Of a DNA stretch of 49,231 bases, positions 16,657-25,864 are shown one piece after another. The stretch's first letter is position 1, and every line of letters starts with the position of its first letter. Both the position numbers and the translations under genes were made by a program. The notes beneath the pieces were generated by a model, which worked only from the letters and a program-made list of their open reading frames with translations, searched no databases and was not told the origin of the DNA. This DNA comes from CAYNYF01 sp964401385 (GTDB lineage Bacteria; Planctomycetota; Phycisphaerae; SM23-33). The stretch covers positions 1 to 49,231 of the forward strand of contig CAYNYF010000027.1 in the NCBI GenBank assembly GCA_964401385.1, read 5' to 3'.

Positions 16657-18726
16657 CTACTCCGACGAGAGCTTTTTCTTCGCCTCGGCCGCCAGGGGAG
16701 ACTCCGGATAGTCCTTGGCGACGCGTCCCAGCGCCCGGCGGGTCAGGGCATCCTTGTCCAGGCTCTTGTACGCCCCGGCGGCCAGCATCAGAAGCTCCGG
16801 GGCGTAGTTGCTGTTCGGATTGACGCGGACGAGCACTTCGGCCTGCTCGGCGGCGAAGGCGAACCGCCCGCGGGCCAGCGCCAGGCGGACGCGCAGCAGC
16901 GCGGAATGGCCTTCCAGCTTATCCACGGGGAACTCCCGCTCCCAGCGGTCGAGGAAATCCTCCGCGTCGTGGTAGGTTCCATCTCGGACGTAGGCCTCCA
17001 CGTGCCGGGCCAGATCGCCCCGATGCACCGCCTCCTTCTCCACGCCGGCCCGCTGCAACGGCCGGGCCGACCGGTACGCCTTCAGCGCGTTCTCGTAGTC
17101 CCCGCGCAGACGGTAAACGTCGCCGATGCCGATGCGGGCGTCGCGAACCGCCGACGCCGACACCAGGGCCGCGTACTTCTTGATCGCCCCCTGGAAGATC
17201 CCCAGCGCCTCGGCCGGCCGGCCCGCGGACAGTGCGATCTGGCCGGCCCTCACCGTCAGGGCGGCGCCGACGGCCGGATTGCCCGTCATCCCCGCCGCCT
17301 TCAGCAGCACGCCAACCGCCCGGGCCGGACCGGCAGCGCTTTCGACGAGCGCCTCGGCATACACCGGCACCGCGTCGCGCAGCACCGCCGCCGGCGCCTT
17401 GTCCCGTTTCATCAGCGCGCCGCCGGCGCGAAGCAGCGCCGCGGTCATGTCCGACCGCTTGAAAAGGCCGATGGCGTGACCGATGTCGCGCGGATCGGCG
17501 GCGTCGAAATCGTACCCCGAAACGATCCGAGCGTGATCGGCCACCGCATCCAGCCGATTGACCGCGACCTGGTCCCACGGCCGGGTGACGTAAATGGTAT
17601 TCGTGCGCTGGTACGTCCGCCCTCCCATCCGCGCGGTCAAGGCCACCTTCGCCGGCCCGTCGCGGAGATAGACGTGCTGGCAGGTCCGCCCGTGGAACGT
17701 CTGCCCATCACCGAAGCTCCAGTCGAACTTGCCCCCGGCCGCTCCCGCCCCGACCACCATGACCGAGAAGACGTACCGTTGAAAATACTTGTTGGCCACG
17801 AAGGTTTCACCAGCATGAACGGGGATGAAGTCGACCTGCACCTCCTGGGCATAGCGCTCAATGGAGCCGCACTTGGCGCGGCGGACGGGGGCGAATGCCG
17901 CCGGCGGGATCTTCCACAGCCTTCGCCCCTTCGGCGGTTTCCACGCCGCCATGATCACCGGGTCCCGGGCGCCGTTGACGTGATATACCTTCAACTCGTG
18001 CAGGCCTTTGGCGAGGCGAACGCGTCCCTGTCTCTCGGCCCGCCGCTGCGGCGGATGAGACCCGCCGTTGGAGACGACCAGCTCGCCATCCACCAGCAGG
18101 AACGACGCGTCCTGGCTGGAGGTCGCGAAGATGTACTCCCCCTCGTCCGGGCAGATCAGGTAGCCCGTGAAAAGACTGCAAATCCTGTTCTGCGGGCCGA
18201 ACGGATTGTGGCCGAGGAAGATGCTCCCGCGGAAGTCCCGCCCGATGAGGGCGCCGGCGCGGGTGAAGGTGCGTCGGACCTGGGGCAGGCCGCTCATGGG
18301 TCCGCCGCGATACTCCCACGTCTCCAGCAGGACGCCCCGCCGGACCTGCAATTCGCGTTTCGCTCTGCCGGCCTTGGCATTGCCGAAGTAGACGAAGTAT
18401 TTGGTGTGCGGGCGGCGCAGGGCGAAAGCCAGCCGGACGGTGTCGCCCGGGCCGACCATGAGCAGCCGGTGCGGGACGAGCACCCCGCTGGCCGTCGCCA
18501 CGCGGATGTCCTGTCCGTCCGGCCGGAGAAGGCCGCCGGTGGGCATGGTCACGACGCCCACCTCCTCGCCCGCCAAACCGGCGCCGGGCACGTCGGATAC
18601 GGTCACCGCCCGCCGGTAGGTCCACTGGACGTCCAGCCAGGGCTCCCGGGCCGCCGCGGTCATCGCCGACACCGTCGCCACGGCGACGATGAGACAGGTC
18701 CGGACAATTGTCCTTGTGGCAGTCAT
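16657..18726 (-). CDS. Secreted multidomain protein (DUF2341/PA14/PKD/TPR-like)
   Basis: About 689 residues from ATG 18726, chosen because a clean signal peptide follows (MTATRTIVRTCLIVAVATVS). GTG at 18792 and ATG at 18780 are alternatives. About 30-125 (QWTYRRAVTVSDVPGAGL to KYFVYFGNAKA) resembles DUF2341. About 150-260, with GEYIFATSSQDASFLLVDGELV and GLHELKVYHVNG, looks like a PA14 beta-barrel. About 300-345 holds a PKD-like motif (FDWSFGDGQTFHG). The last 300 residues are helical repeats of TPR type. It probably acts at the cell envelope or in binding sugars; no catalytic residues are evident. Confidence 0.78.
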   Translation of the reverse strand: MTATRTIVRTCLIVAVATVSAMTAAAREPWLDVQWTYRRAVTVSDVPGAGLAGEEVGVVTMPTGGLLRPDGQDIRVATASGVLVPHRLLMVGPGDTVRLAFALRRPHTKYFVYFGNAKAGRAKRELQVRRGVLLETWEYRGGPMSGLPQVRRTFTRAGALIGRDFRGSIFLGHNPFGPQNRICSLFTGYLICPDEGEYIFATSSQDASFLLVDGELVVSNGGSHPPQRRAERQGRVRLAKGLHELKVYHVNGARDPVIMAAWKPPKGRRLWKIPPAAFAPVRRAKCGSIERYAQEVQVDFIPVHAGETFVANKYFQRYVFSVMVVGAGAAGGKFDWSFGDGQTFHGRTCQHVYLRDGPAKVALTARMGGRTYQRTNTIYVTRPWDQVAVNRLDAVADHARIVSGYDFDAADPRDIGHAIGLFKRSDMTAALLRAGGALMKRDKAPAAVLRDAVPVYAEALVESAAGPARAVGVLLKAAGMTGNPAVGAALTVRAGQIALSAGRPAEALGIFQGAIKKYAALVSASAVRDARIGIGDVYRLRGDYENALKAYRSARPLQRAGVEKEAVHRGDLARHVEAYVRDGTYHDAEDFLDRWEREFPVDKLEGHSALLRVRLALARGRFAFAAEQAEVLVRVNPNSNYAPELLMLAAGAYKSLDKDALTRRALGRVAKDYPESPLAAEAKKKLSSE

Positions 18727-18971
18727 GCCGTCTGCGGCAAAGGATACCAGCGGGCACGCCCATTTCGCGAGTGCTTTCATCTGTCCGGCCACGTCACTGC
18801 CGCCGGCAAAGGACCTTCGTTCATGTCAAACGGAATGGCCCGGCGTCGCTTGCGGGCCAGCGCCGCACAGAAGCCGCCCTGGCGGCCAAGAAGCCCCCGC
18901 AACCGCGCCTGCGAGTGGGAACGGGACAATTAGCAATCGACAATCGAGGATCGGATACCCAAAATAGGCGG

Positions 18972-20198
18972 ATGCTGTATCTTCCGCTGGCCAACCTGCT
19001 GCACCACAAGCTCGGCAGCGCCGGCAGCGCCTTGGGCGTGGGTATAAGCGTGTGCATGCTCATTACGCTTTCGGGGCTGAGCCGCGGGTCCCTGGAGGAG
19101 GTGGCCGAACGGTGGGAGGCGGTCGACGCCGACCTGATCGTCTACTCCGCCCGCTGGGGCGACAACATCACCACCATCAGCGGCGGCGAGCTGGGCGATG
19201 CCGACGTCGAGCGGCTGGAGCGGCTCACCGCGGCCGGGGAGAAATGCGTCGAGCGGGTGGTGCCGATCTTTCTGTACCGGGTCAGCATCGCCGGCCAGGA
19301 GCACAACATCGTCGGCGTCGCCCCCGAAGACCTGCCGCAATTGCTCGGTGGAGGAGAAATCCCCAAGCCGGGGAGAAGCTTCGATCCACAGAACAAATTC
19401 GCCCGCTGGCTCAAAGGCCGGCTGGAAGAAGATCGCCCGCAGGGGGAGGAAGGGCCGCCCCTGGACATCTCCGACGCCGAGCTGGCCGAGCACGGCGGGC
19501 TGGAGATCGTCATCGACGCCCGGCTGGCGCGGGCGACCGGGCTGAAACTGGGCGAGAAGGTCTATACCGCCGGGCGAAACTTCACCGTGGTCGGCATTGC
19601 CCCTCGGGGCGCGCTGGCCCGCGCGTTCATCCCCCGGGCGACGGCGCAGTGGCTCTTCAGCGGGCCCCTGGGCCGCTACACGCTGATGTTCGTCAAGCTC
19701 CGGCCCGGCGTGCGCGTCGGGGCGGCCGTCGAGGCCGTCCGCCGGACCAAGCGGCTGGCGAGTGTGGCCATCGACGAGTACCGCGGCATGCTCCAGCAGC
19801 GGTTCGGCATCATGTACCTGTACGTCGACACGGTGAACGTCGTGACGCTGATCGTGGCCTTCCTGTTCATCCTGGTGACCCTGTACACGATGGTGATCCA
19901 GCGCCGGCGCGAGATCGCCATCCTGCGGTCGATGGGGGCGTCGCGGCGGTTCATCCTCAGCCAGGTCGTCGCCGAGTCGATGCTCCTCAGCGCCTGCGGG
20001 GCGGCGGCTGGTGTGCTGATGAGCTTCGCCGCCGCCGCCGGCATCGAGGCGATCAAGCCGCTGCTGACAGTGAAAATCACGTGGGACTGGATTCTGACAG
20101 CGGCCGGGGCAGCGGCCGTCGGAGCAACACTCGCCGCCGTATATCCGGCGCTGTGCGCAATTCGCGTCGACGTGATCGAGGCGCTGAGCCTGGAATAG
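18972..20198 (+). CDS. FtsX/LolC-type ABC transporter permease
   Basis: 408 residues from ATG 18972 with AGGCGG just before it. One N-terminal membrane segment (about 15-38) precedes a large periplasmic MacB-like domain (about 45-280). Three C-terminal segments follow (about 293-318, 340-362, 378-400) with the conserved cytosolic loop RRREIAILRSMGASRRFI, which contacts the ATPase. This is the MacB/LolCE topology. It is the first gene of a four-gene cluster with a LolD-like ATPase, VTT protein and LolA-like protein, suggesting lipoprotein or lipid extraction from the inner membrane. Confidence 0.9.
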   Translation: MLYLPLANLLHHKLGSAGSALGVGISVCMLITLSGLSRGSLEEVAERWEAVDADLIVYSARWGDNITTISGGELGDADVERLERLTAAGEKCVERVVPIFLYRVSIAGQEHNIVGVAPEDLPQLLGGGEIPKPGRSFDPQNKFARWLKGRLEEDRPQGEEGPPLDISDAELAEHGGLEIVIDARLARATGLKLGEKVYTAGRNFTVVGIAPRGALARAFIPRATAQWLFSGPLGRYTLMFVKLRPGVRVGAAVEAVRRTKRLASVAIDEYRGMLQQRFGIMYLYVDTVNVVTLIVAFLFILVTLYTMVIQRRREIAILRSMGASRRFILSQVVAESMLLSACGAAAGVLMSFAAAAGIEAIKPLLTVKITWDWILTAAGAAAVGATLAAVYPALCAIRVDVIEALSLE

Positions 20199-20229
20199 CC
20201 CGCGCGGCAGGAAGACGTACCGAACCGGC

Positions 20230-20913
20230 ATGACAGAGGCAAGATACATCTTGGAGGCGAACGGCCTGCACAAGTCGTTCGGCTCCGGCAGCGCCCGCGA
20301 GCACGTCCTCCGCGGGCTGGACCTGAAGGTTCGGCCGGCCGAGTTCCTGGCGGTGATGGGACCCAGCGGCTGCGGCAAAAGCACGCTGCTGCACGTGCTG
20401 GGGCTGATGGCCTCTCCCGACGCCGGCGGGGTGAGGATAGACGGACGCGAGGCCGCCGAACTGCCCGAGCCGGCGCGGGCCGAGATCCGCCGCAAGAGAA
20501 TCGGGTTCGTCTTTCAGCGGTTCAACCTGCTGAGCATGCTCAGCGGCTACGACAACATCCGCCTGTCGCTGCGGATTCGCGGCCTGGACCAGCAGGCAGG
20601 GATCCGGCCATTACTGGAAGCGATGGGCGTGGCCGAGGTCGCCGGAAAAAAGCCGGGAAAAATGTCCATCGGGCAACAGCAGCGATTGGCCGTCGCCCGG
20701 GCCATCGCGCACAAACCCGACCTGCTGCTGGCCGACGAGCCGACCGGGAGCCTCGATTCCGACAACGCTGCGGCCCTGCTGGAACTTCTGGCCCGAGCCA
20801 ATCGTCAAAACGGACAAACCATCGTGATGATCACGCACTCGGCCGAGGTTGCCGCCACGGCCGGGCGAATCGTGCATATGAAAGATGGAAGAATCCTCGA
20901 CGAAAACGTCTGA
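20230..20913 (+). CDS. LolD/MacB-type ABC transporter ATP-binding protein
   Basis: 227 residues. Walker A GPSGCGKST (44-52), Q-loop FVFQRFNLL, signature MSIGQQQRLAVARA (a variant of LSGGQ) and Walker B LLLADEPTGSLD are all present, plus the H-loop in MITHSAEVA. Size and motif context are those of LolD. It lies 31 bp after the permease gene and overlaps the next gene by 29 bp. It likely powers the FtsX-type permease in a mechanotransmission cycle. Confidence 0.94.
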   Translation: MTEARYILEANGLHKSFGSGSAREHVLRGLDLKVRPAEFLAVMGPSGCGKSTLLHVLGLMASPDAGGVRIDGREAAELPEPARAEIRRKRIGFVFQRFNLLSMLSGYDNIRLSLRIRGLDQQAGIRPLLEAMGVAEVAGKKPGKMSIGQQQRLAVARAIAHKPDLLLADEPTGSLDSDNAAALLELLARANRQNGQTIVMITHSAEVAATAGRIVHMKDGRILDENV

Positions 20914-21661
20914 AAAGGCCCTCGCGGCGACGCAGGCGCCGGACCGGCTGTCCGTCAGGCGCTGGCTGCTGCTATACGCCACCTACCTGTTGGCGCTGGC
21001 GGTGCCAACGGCAATCATGCTGGGCGACCTGGCCGGGCCGTGGCGGGCGCTGTTCCTGAGACCCTACGAGTTCGCCTCCACCCAACAGCAGGTTCTAAAG
21101 CTATTGATTTTCGGCATTTACATTTCCGTCTCCTGCACGTTCTTCCCGCTTCCGACCGGCTGGCTGGTGGCCGGGCTGGCCACGCGCCACGTCGCCCTGA
21201 GCCAGCACGTCCTGGTGACGATGGCCCTGGTCGCCAGCGTCGGAGCGGCCGCGTCCACCGTCGCCAATCTCCACGACTACCACATGTTCACGTGGCTCCT
21301 CCGGCACAAGCGCCTCGCCGGCGTTCGCACGACCAGGCTGCACCGGCGAGCGGCGCGGTGGTTCGGCCGGCGACCCTTCGCCCTGCTGGTGATCTTCAAC
21401 GTGCTGCCGATCCCCGTCGACGTGGTGCGGATGCTGTCGGCCACGTGCCGATATCCGCTGCGGCGCTTCGTCGCCGCCAACTTCATCGGGCGGTGGATTC
21501 GTTACGCCGTGCTGGCATTCGTCGCTTTCGAGCTGGGCGGGCGCGGATGGATTGCCGTGCTGTTCCTGCTGGCAACCGCGATTGTGCTTTGGGCCTACCA
21601 GGGGCTCCGGAGAACTGCCCGGCCGGCGGTGGCACGGACCGAGTCAGATCGGCTAGAATGA
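20885..21661 (+). CDS. VTT-domain (DedA-like) membrane protein
   Basis: 258 residues with about five to six membrane segments. TFFPLPTGWLVAGLATRHVAL, then VASVGAAASTVANLHDY, then RRPFALLVIFNVLPIPVDVVRMLSATCRYPLRRFVAANFIGR, match the pattern of VTT/SNARE-associated (DedA, TMEM41-like) proteins, where two re-entrant loops bracket a basic cytosolic stretch. Members are implicated in lipid scrambling or flipping. The ATG lies inside the end of the ATPase gene (29-bp overlap), so the two are translationally linked. The first residues before about 25 are polar. Confidence 0.75.
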   Translation: MEESSTKTSEKALAATQAPDRLSVRRWLLLYATYLLALAVPTAIMLGDLAGPWRALFLRPYEFASTQQQVLKLLIFGIYISVSCTFFPLPTGWLVAGLATRHVALSQHVLVTMALVASVGAAASTVANLHDYHMFTWLLRHKRLAGVRTTRLHRRAARWFGRRPFALLVIFNVLPIPVDVVRMLSATCRYPLRRFVAANFIGRWIRYAVLAFVAFELGGRGWIAVLFLLATAIVLWAYQGLRRTARPAVARTESDRLE

Positions 21662-21683
21662 TGGATGGAAGGGACGTTGCCCG

Positions 21684-22502
21684 ATGAAACAGTGCATCAT
21701 CGTCGCTCTGGCCGGCCTGCTCTTCCTGCCGGGCCTCCGCGCCAAAGGCCAGATGGCGACGACCAGGCTGCGACCATCGCCGGCCACCGCGCCCGCGGAA
21801 AAGGTTGATCCGGCCGTGATGGAAGTCCTCCAGCGGCTGGAGACCGCGCGGGATAAGTTCCCGGTCGTCACCGCCGATCTGGACTATCACGAACTCCTGC
21901 GAGAACTCGGCGACACCGAGCAGCGCAGCGGGAAGGTCTACTACCAGTCCGCGGCGGGAGATTCCCCCGCCAAGTGGCGCATCCATTTCCGGACGCTCCG
22001 CCAGGGCGACGGGCCCAAGATCAAGAACGTCGAGGATTACGTCTTCGACGGCCAGTGGCTCACGATACGCAAAGAGCGGCCCAAGCAGATGTGGAGAATA
22101 CAGGTCGTCCCGCCGGGTGAGAAGATCGAGGCCCTGGAGCTGGGCAAGGGGCCCTTTCCCGTTCCCTTCGGGCAGAAGGCCGAGACGGTGCTGAGGCATT
22201 TTCGCGTCAGCACGCGTCCGGCTCGGAAGTCCGATCCAGAGGACTGCGACTACCTCAAGCTCATCACCCGGCCGGAACACCAGCGGGAGCTGAACGTCGT
22301 GTGGCTGGAGATGTGGGTCCAGCGCAAGACCGGGCTGCCGGTCAAGATCGTCGCCGAGGACGCTTCCGGCAACCGCAAGACGGTCGAGTTCAAGGACGTC
22401 GTGACGCCCAAGTCCTTGCCCAGGAAGACCTTCGACCTGCCCCGCCCGCCCGCCGGCTGGGAGTACCGGGTGGAACCTTACAAGCCTGCCGGAAGCGGAT
22501 AA
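21684..22502 (+). CDS. LolA-like outer-membrane lipoprotein carrier
   Basis: 272 residues. A signal peptide (1-20, MKQCIIVALAGLLFLPGLRA) is followed by a short Thr/Pro-rich linker and then a domain with alternating beta strands: VTADLDYHELLRELG, SGKVYYQSAAGDSPAKWRIHF, YVFDGQWLTI and YLKLITRP. A late WVQRKTGLPVKIVAEDASGNRKTVEFKDV strand follows. This order (first long helix, strands, DGxxLW-like strand, late QRKTGLP strand) is that of LolA/LolB-fold proteins. GGAAGG precedes the ATG. It is the last gene of the cluster, consistent with a periplasmic chaperone for the upstream ABC complex. Confidence 0.75.
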   Translation: MKQCIIVALAGLLFLPGLRAKGQMATTRLRPSPATAPAEKVDPAVMEVLQRLETARDKFPVVTADLDYHELLRELGDTEQRSGKVYYQSAAGDSPAKWRIHFRTLRQGDGPKIKNVEDYVFDGQWLTIRKERPKQMWRIQVVPPGEKIEALELGKGPFPVPFGQKAETVLRHFRVSTRPARKSDPEDCDYLKLITRPEHQRELNVVWLEMWVQRKTGLPVKIVAEDASGNRKTVEFKDVVTPKSLPRKTFDLPRPPAGWEYRVEPYKPAGSG

Positions 22503-22541
22503 CCGGCCCATCATGCCGTCGGCGACCCTTGCGGGGCGGAA

Positions 22542-22558
22542 TCGGCCCGACGGGCCGA
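22542..22558. terminator. Possible terminator hairpin between convergent genes
   Basis: A 7-bp stem (TCGGCCC/GGGCCGA) with a GAC loop lies between the stop codons of the LolA-like gene (plus) and the fucosidase gene (minus). No U-tract follows on either strand, so function is uncertain. Confidence 0.35.
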
Positions 22559-22566
22559 GGCGGTTC

Positions 22567-23853
22567 CTACTTGGCCGTTCCCGTCAGCCAGGCGGCCTTG
22601 TTTTTCTCGGTAAGGGGCTCGGGCCGGCCGGCAAAGCGGACCTTGATGACGTTGACGCTCGGGTGCGGGGGCCGGAGCGGCAGGCCTGATATCACCAGTC
22701 GGCCGTTGTGCTCTTGGCGCAGCTTGAGTTTCTTCCCCGTGGCCAGCAGCTCGGCCGAGCGGGCCTTCGTCCCCACCAGCGGCACGACCGCCCGCCGACC
22801 CGGCCAGCGGAAGACGCACAGATAGCCGGTGTTGCCCTTGCCGGTCCACTGGCCGATCATCCCGCCGTGCAGGCCGCAGCGCCGCGAGCCGTAGATCGCC
22901 TCGCCGTTGGCCGCCAGCCACTTGCCCATCGCCCGCAGCCGCGCCGCCTCTTCCGCGCGGATCGTCCCGTTCGCCCTCGGCCCGACGTTGAGCAGGACGT
23001 TGCCCTCCCCGGCCGCGGCATTGACGAGGTGCTGAAGCAATTGCGGCACCGTCTTCATGTTCGGGTTGCTGCGGACGTAGCCCCAGCCGCAGGAATCGCC
23101 CATGGTCATGCACGTCTCCCACCCGCGCCCGGGCTTGCTGGCGGTGACGTGCTGCTCGGGCGTATCCACGTCCTCCGGCAGGCCGGAGCGGTTGTTGAGG
23201 ACAATGTGCGGCTGGAGGCGGCGGACCATTGCGTTGAGCTTCCCGGATTGCCAGAACCCCGCCACGTCCAGGGCGGTCTTTCCGTCGGACATGCTGCGGG
23301 ACATCGGAATGCCCGGCACCCACTCCCCGTCGTAGAAGACGTAATCGATTCTGCCGTAGTTGGTCAGCAGCTCGCGCATCTGCCCGTGCGCCTGAGCGAT
23401 CATCGCCTCGGCCGATTTCTTGTGCCTGCGCCACTCCCAGTAGCCGTCATAGCGCCAGTCCAGCAGGGAGTAGTAGAAGCCGACCTTCAGCCCGGCGCGG
23501 CGGCAGGCGCGGACGTATTCCCCGAAGAAGTCCCGCCCGGCGGCCGTCTTCACCGAGGTGTAATCGCTCAGCCGGCTGTCGAACAGGCAGAAGCCGTCGT
23601 GGTGGCGGCTGGTGAGCACCATGTACTTCATTCCGGCCTCGGCGGCCAGGGAAGCCCAAGCGTCGGCGTCGAATCGCCCCGGCCGGAACCGCCCCGCCAG
23701 GCCGGCGTATTCCTCTCGCGGGATCCGCTCCTGAAACATCACCCACTCGCCGCGCTCGAGCAGGCTGTACAGGCCCCAGTGGATGAACATGCCGAACCGA
23801 GCCTTGTGAAACCAGCGCATCCGCTGCGTGTACGGCAGGACTTTTCCGGCCAT
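22567..23853 (-). CDS. Alpha-L-fucosidase, GH29 family
   Basis: 428 residues. RMRWFHKARFGMFIHWGLYSL (about 11-32) and VLTSRHHDGFCLFDS (79-93) are the substrate-binding motifs of GH29. Asp175 in VFYDGEW is the expected nucleophile. DWRYDGYWE and the C-terminal EGNVLLNVGPRANGTI strand also match. There is no signal peptide, so the enzyme probably acts in the cytosol on imported fucosylated oligosaccharides. GGAGAG lies 5 nt before the ATG. The GH29 acid/base residue varies in position and was not assigned. Confidence 0.92.
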   Translation of the reverse strand: MAGKVLPYTQRMRWFHKARFGMFIHWGLYSLLERGEWVMFQERIPREEYAGLAGRFRPGRFDADAWASLAAEAGMKYMVLTSRHHDGFCLFDSRLSDYTSVKTAAGRDFFGEYVRACRRAGLKVGFYYSLLDWRYDGYWEWRRHKKSAEAMIAQAHGQMRELLTNYGRIDYVFYDGEWVPGIPMSRSMSDGKTALDVAGFWQSGKLNAMVRRLQPHIVLNNRSGLPEDVDTPEQHVTASKPGRGWETCMTMGDSCGWGYVRSNPNMKTVPQLLQHLVNAAAGEGNVLLNVGPRANGTIRAEEAARLRAMGKWLAANGEAIYGSRRCGLHGGMIGQWTGKGNTGYLCVFRWPGRRAVVPLVGTKARSAELLATGKKLKLRQEHNGRLVISGLPLRPPHPSVNVIKVRFAGRPEPLTEKNKAAWLTGTAK

Positions 23854-23898
23854 GGCGACTCTCCAATGAACGTGGACGATTCCGCGGAATTGCTCACA

Positions 23899-23926
23899 AG
23901 CGTAGGGGTCACAAGGAGATTGTCAA
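23899..23926 (-). promoter_or_regulatory. Fucosidase gene promoter
   Basis: On the minus strand TTGACA (23926-23921, perfect) is followed by a 16-bp spacer and TACGCT (23904-23899, weak). Transcription would start near 23892, about 40 nt before the ATG. The region right after (CTTGTGAGCAATTCC) loosely resembles a LacI-family half operator; this is speculation. Confidence 0.5.
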
Positions 23927-23966
23927 TGCGGAATCCGGACGCTGCCCCCCGGCGCCCGCGCGAGTG

Positions 23967-25511
23967 TCAACCGGCCCGATGCTGCCGGGCTGGAAGCTCC
24001 GTCTCGGCCGGATGAGCGACCTCGGAAGGCTGCCGCTGAAATGAAAGCAGCGAAACGTAGAAGAACCCCACCGCAAAGAGCATCAGGAACGGCGCCGCCA
24101 TCGCCGTCCGTCCATCGCTCAGGCTCAGCCCCGTGCAGACGGTCATGTAGATGCCGAAGGCCATCTCCAAGTACGGCAGAAGCCGGCGCCGGGTCTTTTT
24201 CCTTTCCCTGCGGGCCATGCTCCTGTGAACCTCATACTTGGCCGTACCCGCGCCGTACTTGGGCGTGCGCACGAATTCGCTGCGCTTGCCAAGCAGCGCT
24301 TCCAGCAGCGCCTTGGTGTTGGAAAGGCTCACGCCGATCCCCAGCGCCATCAGAAAAGGCAGGTGCTTCAATACGGTCCGCCAGTCGCCGAAGAGTTCGT
24401 ATTGACTGGCGACGTAGAAGACGCTGCACGAGATCGTCGCGAACGTGAATACCGCCAGGTCGAAGACCGCCCTCCCGGCCGTGCCTTGCTGCATCGGCAG
24501 GTTGCGGATCAGCATCGCCGGGTACAGCAGCGTCACCAGAACCAGCACAAAACCGTGGACCGAGAAGCAGGTCAGTTGGAAGAACGCCTCGATCTTCGTC
24601 TTCAGCGGGATCTTGGAAAGCAGGATTCGCGGCAGCATCTTCATGGCCGTCTGGGCCCCGCCCTTGGTCCAGCGAAACTGCTGGGCCTTGAAGGCGTTCA
24701 TCTCCGGCGGCACCTCCGCCGGCGCCGTCAGCTCCGGAAGGTAAATGAACTTCCACCCCCGCAACTGGGCCCGCAAGGACAGGTCCATGTCCTCGGTGAG
24801 GGTGTCGTACTGCCAGCCGCCGGAGTCCACGATCGCCGATTTTCGCCACGTTCCCGCCGTGCCGTTAAAAGCCATGAACCGACCGCTTCGGTTGCGGGCG
24901 ATGTGCTCGATCATGAAATGCCCGTCCAGGCAGATCGCCTGCGTCCGGGTCAGCAGGGACTCGTCGCGATTGATGTGCTCCCAGCGCGACTGCACGGCGC
25001 AGACCTTCGGGTCGGTGAAGTAGTTGATGGATTCGACCAGAATCAACGGGTTGGGGATGAAGTCGGCGTCAAAGATGGTGATGAATTCGCCCTTGGCGGT
25101 CTTGAGACCGTTCGCCAGGGCGCCGGCCTTGTACCCGGTGCGGTCGAGCCGGTGGATCAACTCGATGTCGAATCCCTTGGCCTTGGCCCGCTCGACCGCC
25201 GCCGAGGCGATCTCCACCGTCTCGTCAATGCTGTCGTCAAGGACCTGGATCTGGAGTTTGTCTTTGGGCCAGTCGAGCTGGCAGGTCTTTTCGATGATGC
25301 GCTCGGCCACGTACTTCTCGTTGTACATCGGAAGCTGGATGGTGACGTGCGGCAGCTCCTCGAACCGGCCGCGCTGCTTGGGCGCCTTGCGGCGGTGACG
25401 ATAGTACAGGTACACCAGCACGTAGCGATGGATGCCGTATATCGACACCATCACCAGCGCGAAGGTGTAGATTGTCATTACAATCCGTTGTGCCAACTCA
25501 CTCCAATCCAT
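23967..25511 (-). CDS. Glycosyltransferase family 2, processive (mannan/cellulose synthase-like)
   Basis: 514 residues. One N-terminal membrane segment (about 10-35) is followed by the GT2 catalytic domain: the first Asp pair in LDDSIDETVE (92-93), DAD at 148-150, TED at 239-241 and QQFRW at 277-281. Together these are the D,D,D,QxxRW signature of processive beta-glycosyltransferases. Four or five C-terminal membrane segments follow. The pattern suits CslA/glucomannan synthase-like enzymes that extrude a polymer across the membrane. It lies upstream of the fucosidase gene with its own promoter. Product sugar unknown. Confidence 0.9.
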   Translation of the reverse strand: MDWSELAQRIVMTIYTFALVMVSIYGIHRYVLVYLYYRHRRKAPKQRGRFEELPHVTIQLPMYNEKYVAERIIEKTCQLDWPKDKLQIQVLDDSIDETVEIASAAVERAKAKGFDIELIHRLDRTGYKAGALANGLKTAKGEFITIFDADFIPNPLILVESINYFTDPKVCAVQSRWEHINRDESLLTRTQAICLDGHFMIEHIARNRSGRFMAFNGTAGTWRKSAIVDSGGWQYDTLTEDMDLSLRAQLRGWKFIYLPELTAPAEVPPEMNAFKAQQFRWTKGGAQTAMKMLPRILLSKIPLKTKIEAFFQLTCFSVHGFVLVLVTLLYPAMLIRNLPMQQGTAGRAVFDLAVFTFATISCSVFYVASQYELFGDWRTVLKHLPFLMALGIGVSLSNTKALLEALLGKRSEFVRTPKYGAGTAKYEVHRSMARRERKKTRRRLLPYLEMAFGIYMTVCTGLSLSDGRTAMAAPFLMLFAVGFFYVSLLSFQRQPSEVAHPAETELPARQHRAG

Positions 25512-25864
25512 CGTCCCTCCCCGCCCTGGACACCTGAATAGTCATCTCCGAGCGCCGCTATCAAGACTCCGGGCTCGCCTGCCGGACAGCTTTCAATGGA
25601 ACATATTCTAAACCACTTCGTGAAATCCGGCAATACTCCCGGTTGCCCGCAACGGATCCTAAGCGATCCAACATACGTATCTTGCCCGGCCCGCCCGGAT
25701 CCGTCAAGAAACTTTCCCCCGTTTCAGCACCCCATATCTTGGGCCCTCCGGGCGGCAGAGGCCCTTCTGCTTGATGATCTTGGAGGCTGGCCTATGGCCA
25801 CAACCGGAAGCGCGCGGCAGGCCGGCAGACCCCACGGACGAGCCAGCCTCGGCGGCAGTAGCTC
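25512..25864. other. Intergenic region with GT2 promoter
   Basis: 353 bp without a convincing gene. It holds the promoter for the glycosyltransferase (25605-25633). The rest up to the HIT gene is GC-rich and shows no hairpin or open frame of interest. The stretch at 25790-25860 is rich in GGC/GCC but unremarkable. Confidence 0.6.
25605..25633 (-). promoter_or_regulatory. GT2 glycosyltransferase promoter
   Basis: On the minus strand TTGCCG (25633-25628) and TAGAAT (25610-25605; 5 of 6) have the ideal 17-bp spacer. The start would fall near 25598, giving a leader of about 87 nt. Confidence 0.6.
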
